Shown here piece by piece: positions 61,817 to 64,000 of a stretch of DNA of 64,000 bases (positions are counted from its first letter, which is position 1; every line of letters begins with the position of its first letter). This DNA comes from Terriglobus tenax (GTDB lineage: Bacteria > Acidobacteriota > Terriglobia > Terriglobales > Acidobacteriaceae): the NCBI RefSeq assembly GCF_025685395.1, contig NZ_JAGSYA010000003.1, positions 124,001 through 188,000 of the forward strand, read 5' to 3'. Below the pieces are notes generated by a model, which did no database searches, was not told where the DNA came from, and saw only the letters and a program-made list of their open reading frames with translations. Both the position numbers and the translations under genes were made by a program.

Positions 61817-62476
61817 TTATCCCAGCAGCTCCGCGTAGACGAATCCCTCGCGCTCCAGCACCTCGCCGGGTGTAACGGCGATCTCCCGGGAAAGCATGGG
61901 GCCGGCCGAGACGAAGGTGTGGAACTCCCCGTTCTCGCCGCAGGGGTCAACGCCCGTGGGCAGGGAAGCGATCAGATCGCGGCTCCACTGCTTTCCAGCC
62001 AGCTCTGCCGGAAGCTTGCGCGGGTCCAGGCAGGCGATGCGGGCTTTTACGCCGGCGACCAGCATCTGTTCGGCCAGCAGGTCCGTTGGAATGCCCCAGA
62101 CCGGGAACAGGGGTTGCAGACCGGTGCCGGTGAGCATGCGTTCGCGGTAGGCGCGAATCTCCTCAAGGAACAGGTCGCCGAAGGCAACAGCCTCAAAGCC
62201 TTCCGCAATTGCGCGCTGGCAAACGGCCGCCATACGCAGTTCGTACTCTTCGTTAGGACAGGGCCAGGGCAGCGGCACCTTCCACAGCGGAAGACCTGCC
62301 GCGGCGGCCTGGCGATCCAATAACTCCTCGCGCACGCCATGGATGGCGATGCGGTGGAAGTGTTCGTTCACGGTTGTCAGCAGCGCGCCAACCTGCCACT
62401 CGTTCTGCTCGCGCAGCAGCTTCAGGGCCCAGGCGGAGTCTTTGCCGCCGCTCCAGCTCAGGATGCATTTCTTCAT
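61817..62476 (-). CDS. Dph6-like PP-loop ATPase (diphthine-ammonia-ligase family)
   Basis: 219 residues. The ATP-pyrophosphatase loop is LSWSGGKDSAWAL at the N-terminus. Other family blocks are GFEAVAFGDLFLEEIRAYRE, LFPVWGIP, GENGEFHTFVSAGPML and the C-terminal REGFVYAELL. The fold belongs to the MJ0570/Dph6 group of amidotransfer-type ligases. Diphthamide is not made in bacteria, so the true substrate is unknown. The start at 62476 is a clear ATG. It lies upstream of the cytochrome gene on the same strand, but a plus-strand-oriented terminator sits in the gap. Confidence 0.88.
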   Translation of the reverse strand: MKKCILSWSGGKDSAWALKLLREQNEWQVGALLTTVNEHFHRIAIHGVREELLDRQAAAAGLPLWKVPLPWPCPNEEYELRMAAVCQRAIAEGFEAVAFGDLFLEEIRAYRERMLTGTGLQPLFPVWGIPTDLLAEQMLVAGVKARIACLDPRKLPAELAGKQWSRDLIASLPTGVDPCGENGEFHTFVSAGPMLSREIAVTPGEVLEREGFVYAELLG

Positions 62477-62542
62477 AGGCCTATTGTCATTTACCGTTCA
62501 CAGTTCTTGGAAGATGCGAGTTTTTCCTAGGGAAATGCCGCT

Positions 62543-62572
62543 GTTAACGCAACATTCATACTTCCGTTAACG
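62543..62572 (+). promoter_or_regulatory. Paired GTTAAC sites upstream of the TonB receptor gene
   Basis: GTTAACG at 62543-62549 and CGTTAACG at 62565-62572, both palindromic cores, 22 bases apart (two helical turns), 36 bases upstream of the start codon. Candidate regulator sites. Confidence 0.35.
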
Positions 62573-62607
62573 AGCCGTAATGGGTGCTGGGCGAAGCTTT
62601 GAGCTAT

Positions 62608-64000
62608 ATGAAACTATTCAGGCTTGCCCTCCTGCTTGCCGTTATTTGTATCCCGTCATTTGGCCAGATGACGACCGCACGCCTTATCGGTACTGTGACC
62701 GACCAGAGCGGCGCTGTGATCTCGAACGCAACTGTAACCGTCAAGAACACCCGCACCGGCCAAAGCCGCACGGTGACCACCAACGGCGATGGCCTCTACA
62801 TCATTCCTTCGCTCGTGCCCTCTGAGTACGACGTCAAGGTTACGGCGAGTGGATTCGCCGATGCCGAGGCAACCGGTGTAACACTGGCCGTCGGTCAGGA
62901 GCTGGTGAAGGATATCGCTCTGCCGGTTGCCGGCAGCTCCACCTCCGTCATGGTGGATGCCGGTCAGATCATTGCGCTCGACACCTCTTCGGCTCGCATC
63001 GGCGCCAATGTCGCCAGCCGCGAGATTGAAGACCTGCCCATCAATGGCCGCCAGGTCTCGCAGCTGTACCTTCTGGCTCCCGGCGCCACCAATGTGGGCT
63101 CCGGTAACTTTGGCGAAATCCGTTTCTCCGGCCGCGCGGTTGAGCAGAATGTCCTGCGCCTGGACGGTGTAGAAGCCACGGCGCTGATCAGCGCTGTTCC
63201 GGGCAACCTGAACGGTGAAGCCAACTCGATCTTCCGTCTGCAGCAGTCACTGGAAGCCATCCAGGAGTTCCGCGTGGACTCCAACAGCTACCCGGCTGAG
63301 ATGGGTACCGGGACCGGTGGCCAGATCAGCTTTGTCACCAAGTCCGGTGGCAACATGTTCCACGGATCGGCGTTTGAGTATGTGCGTAACGACTTCTTTG
63401 ACGCGCGTAACACCTTCAACCGCCGCAACACGGCCAACAACTCGCCGAAGTTCCGCCTGAACCAGTTTGGCGGTTCGGTGGGCGGTCCCATCATCAAGGA
63501 CAAGCTCTTCTTCTTCGGTGTGTACGAAGGTCTGCGCCAGTACTGGAATGTAGCCTCGACCGGCAACACCATCTCGAACTACACCATCTCGCGTATCCCG
63601 GTGAACTCGCCGATCCGCAACCTGGTGGCTGCGTATCCGCTGGACCCGAATCCGATTGCGATCGAGCAGCCGGGTGTGACCTTCACCGACGGTACGGTCA
63701 ACGGTGCAACCGGTCGTGAGCTGGTTTCGGTCAGCCGCGCGGTTCCGTACTCGCTGACCGAGAACTTCGCCGCGGCCCGCTTCGATTACCACATCAACGA
63801 CAAGTACAGCGTTTATGCCCGCTTCAACCGCGACCAGGGAACAGCGAACTCCACGCAGGACCCCGCCGGCGGCCTGACGCAGAACAAGTACATTCCGCAG
63901 AACGCGGTGATCGCCCTGAACCAGGTCCTCTCGGGATCGATGTTCAACGAGACCAAAATCGGTCTGAACTACGTCAAGACGCGCGTCAATGGCGTGAGCG
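62608..64000 (+). CDS. TonB-dependent receptor with carboxypeptidase-regulatory domain, Oar-like (3' end outside window)
   Basis: 464 residues visible, open to the right edge. A signal peptide (MKLFRLALLLAVICIPSFGQ) is followed by a carboxypeptidase-regulatory-like beta domain (about 22-105, TTARLIGTVTDQSGAVISNA, YDVKVTASGFADAEATGVTL) and then the TonB plug region (about 115-230, EDLPINGRQVSQLYLLAPGA, RFSGRAVEQNVLRLDG, GGQISFVTKSGG). The beta barrel starts near 240. This is the large Oar-type outer-membrane receptor that Acidobacteria encode in many copies, generally for complex nutrients. Its transported ligand cannot be read from this part. ATG 62608 is the only candidate start. Confidence 0.92.
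   Translation, partial: MKLFRLALLLAVICIPSFGQMTTARLIGTVTDQSGAVISNATVTVKNTRTGQSRTVTTNGDGLYIIPSLVPSEYDVKVTASGFADAEATGVTLAVGQELVKDIALPVAGSSTSVMVDAGQIIALDTSSARIGANVASREIEDLPINGRQVSQLYLLAPGATNVGSGNFGEIRFSGRAVEQNVLRLDGVEATALISAVPGNLNGEANSIFRLQQSLEAIQEFRVDSNSYPAEMGTGTGGQISFVTKSGGNMFHGSAFEYVRNDFFDARNTFNRRNTANNSPKFRLNQFGGSVGGPIIKDKLFFFGVYEGLRQYWNVASTGNTISNYTISRIPVNSPIRNLVAAYPLDPNPIAIEQPGVTFTDGTVNGATGRELVSVSRAVPYSLTENFAAARFDYHINDKYSVYARFNRDQGTANSTQDPAGGLTQNKYIPQNAVIALNQVLSGSMFNETKIGLNYVKTRVNGVS

Overview
The window reads as a chromosomal segment of an Acidobacteriota bacterium, most likely class Terriglobia (the Terriglobus/Granulicella/Edaphobacter group). Four things point there: a protein with the VWFA-related domain typical of Acidobacteria (51110-52687), an Oar-like TonB-dependent receptor with an N-terminal carboxypeptidase-regulatory domain (62608 to the edge), high-GC coding DNA, and small intergenic repeats of kinds I associate with this phylum. 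This is inference from gene content. There is no rRNA or other phylogenetic marker in the window, and I see no tRNA, CRISPR array, insertion sequence or prophage.

Layout. 1-1250: the tail of an SDR gene and an aldo/keto reductase. 1282-3597: the RNA-binding protein Tex. 3699-9522: a five-gene minus-strand operon (ECF sigma factor, zinc-finger anti-sigma factor, zinc-binding membrane protein, LiaI/LiaF-like plus DUF4097 protein, secreted serine hydrolase) behind a recognisable ECF-type promoter, probably an envelope-stress regulon. 9729-15604: a secreted protein made of two tandem SRPBCC-like halves, Cu/Zn superoxide dismutase, thymidine kinase, a Tat-type amidase coupled to a peptide-ABC ATPase, and a BON-domain protein. 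16241-18950: succinyl-CoA synthetase genes sucC and sucD, separated by a markedly AT-rich ORF of unknown function. 19040-26348: trpD, a YbjQ protein, an Old Yellow Enzyme, a LOG-family enzyme, two small secreted proteins and a UvrD/PcrA helicase with an unusual insertion.

26410-39184: a 51-residue highly basic protein not easily found by standard gene calling, a TPR protein, an amino-acid permease that appears to start at CTG, an SDR, an XRE-cupin regulator divergent from an adenosine-deaminase-family gene, fabD, a second orphan peptide-ABC ATPase, a phosphoesterase, a patatin/beta-barrel (type Vd) protein, MerC, and Fe/Mn superoxide dismutase. 39185-48338 is a carbon-metabolism block: a GH15 alpha-glucan hydrolase, transketolase, 6-phosphogluconate dehydrogenase, glucose-6-phosphate dehydrogenase, 6-phosphogluconolactonase and glucokinase. 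Together these can take glucan-derived glucose through the oxidative pentose phosphate route. A possible structured RNA leader precedes gnd.

48534-64000: an M1 aminopeptidase, the acidobacterial VWFA protein, a divergent arsenic-resistance cluster (arsM-arsC facing arsR-acr3, with two overlapping sigma70-type promoters in the shared gap), an UPF0303 protein, an MFS transporter, B12-dependent ribonucleotide reductase, a cytochrome c, a Dph6-like PP-loop enzyme and the truncated TonB receptor. The intergenic regions carry several small repeat families, described separately.
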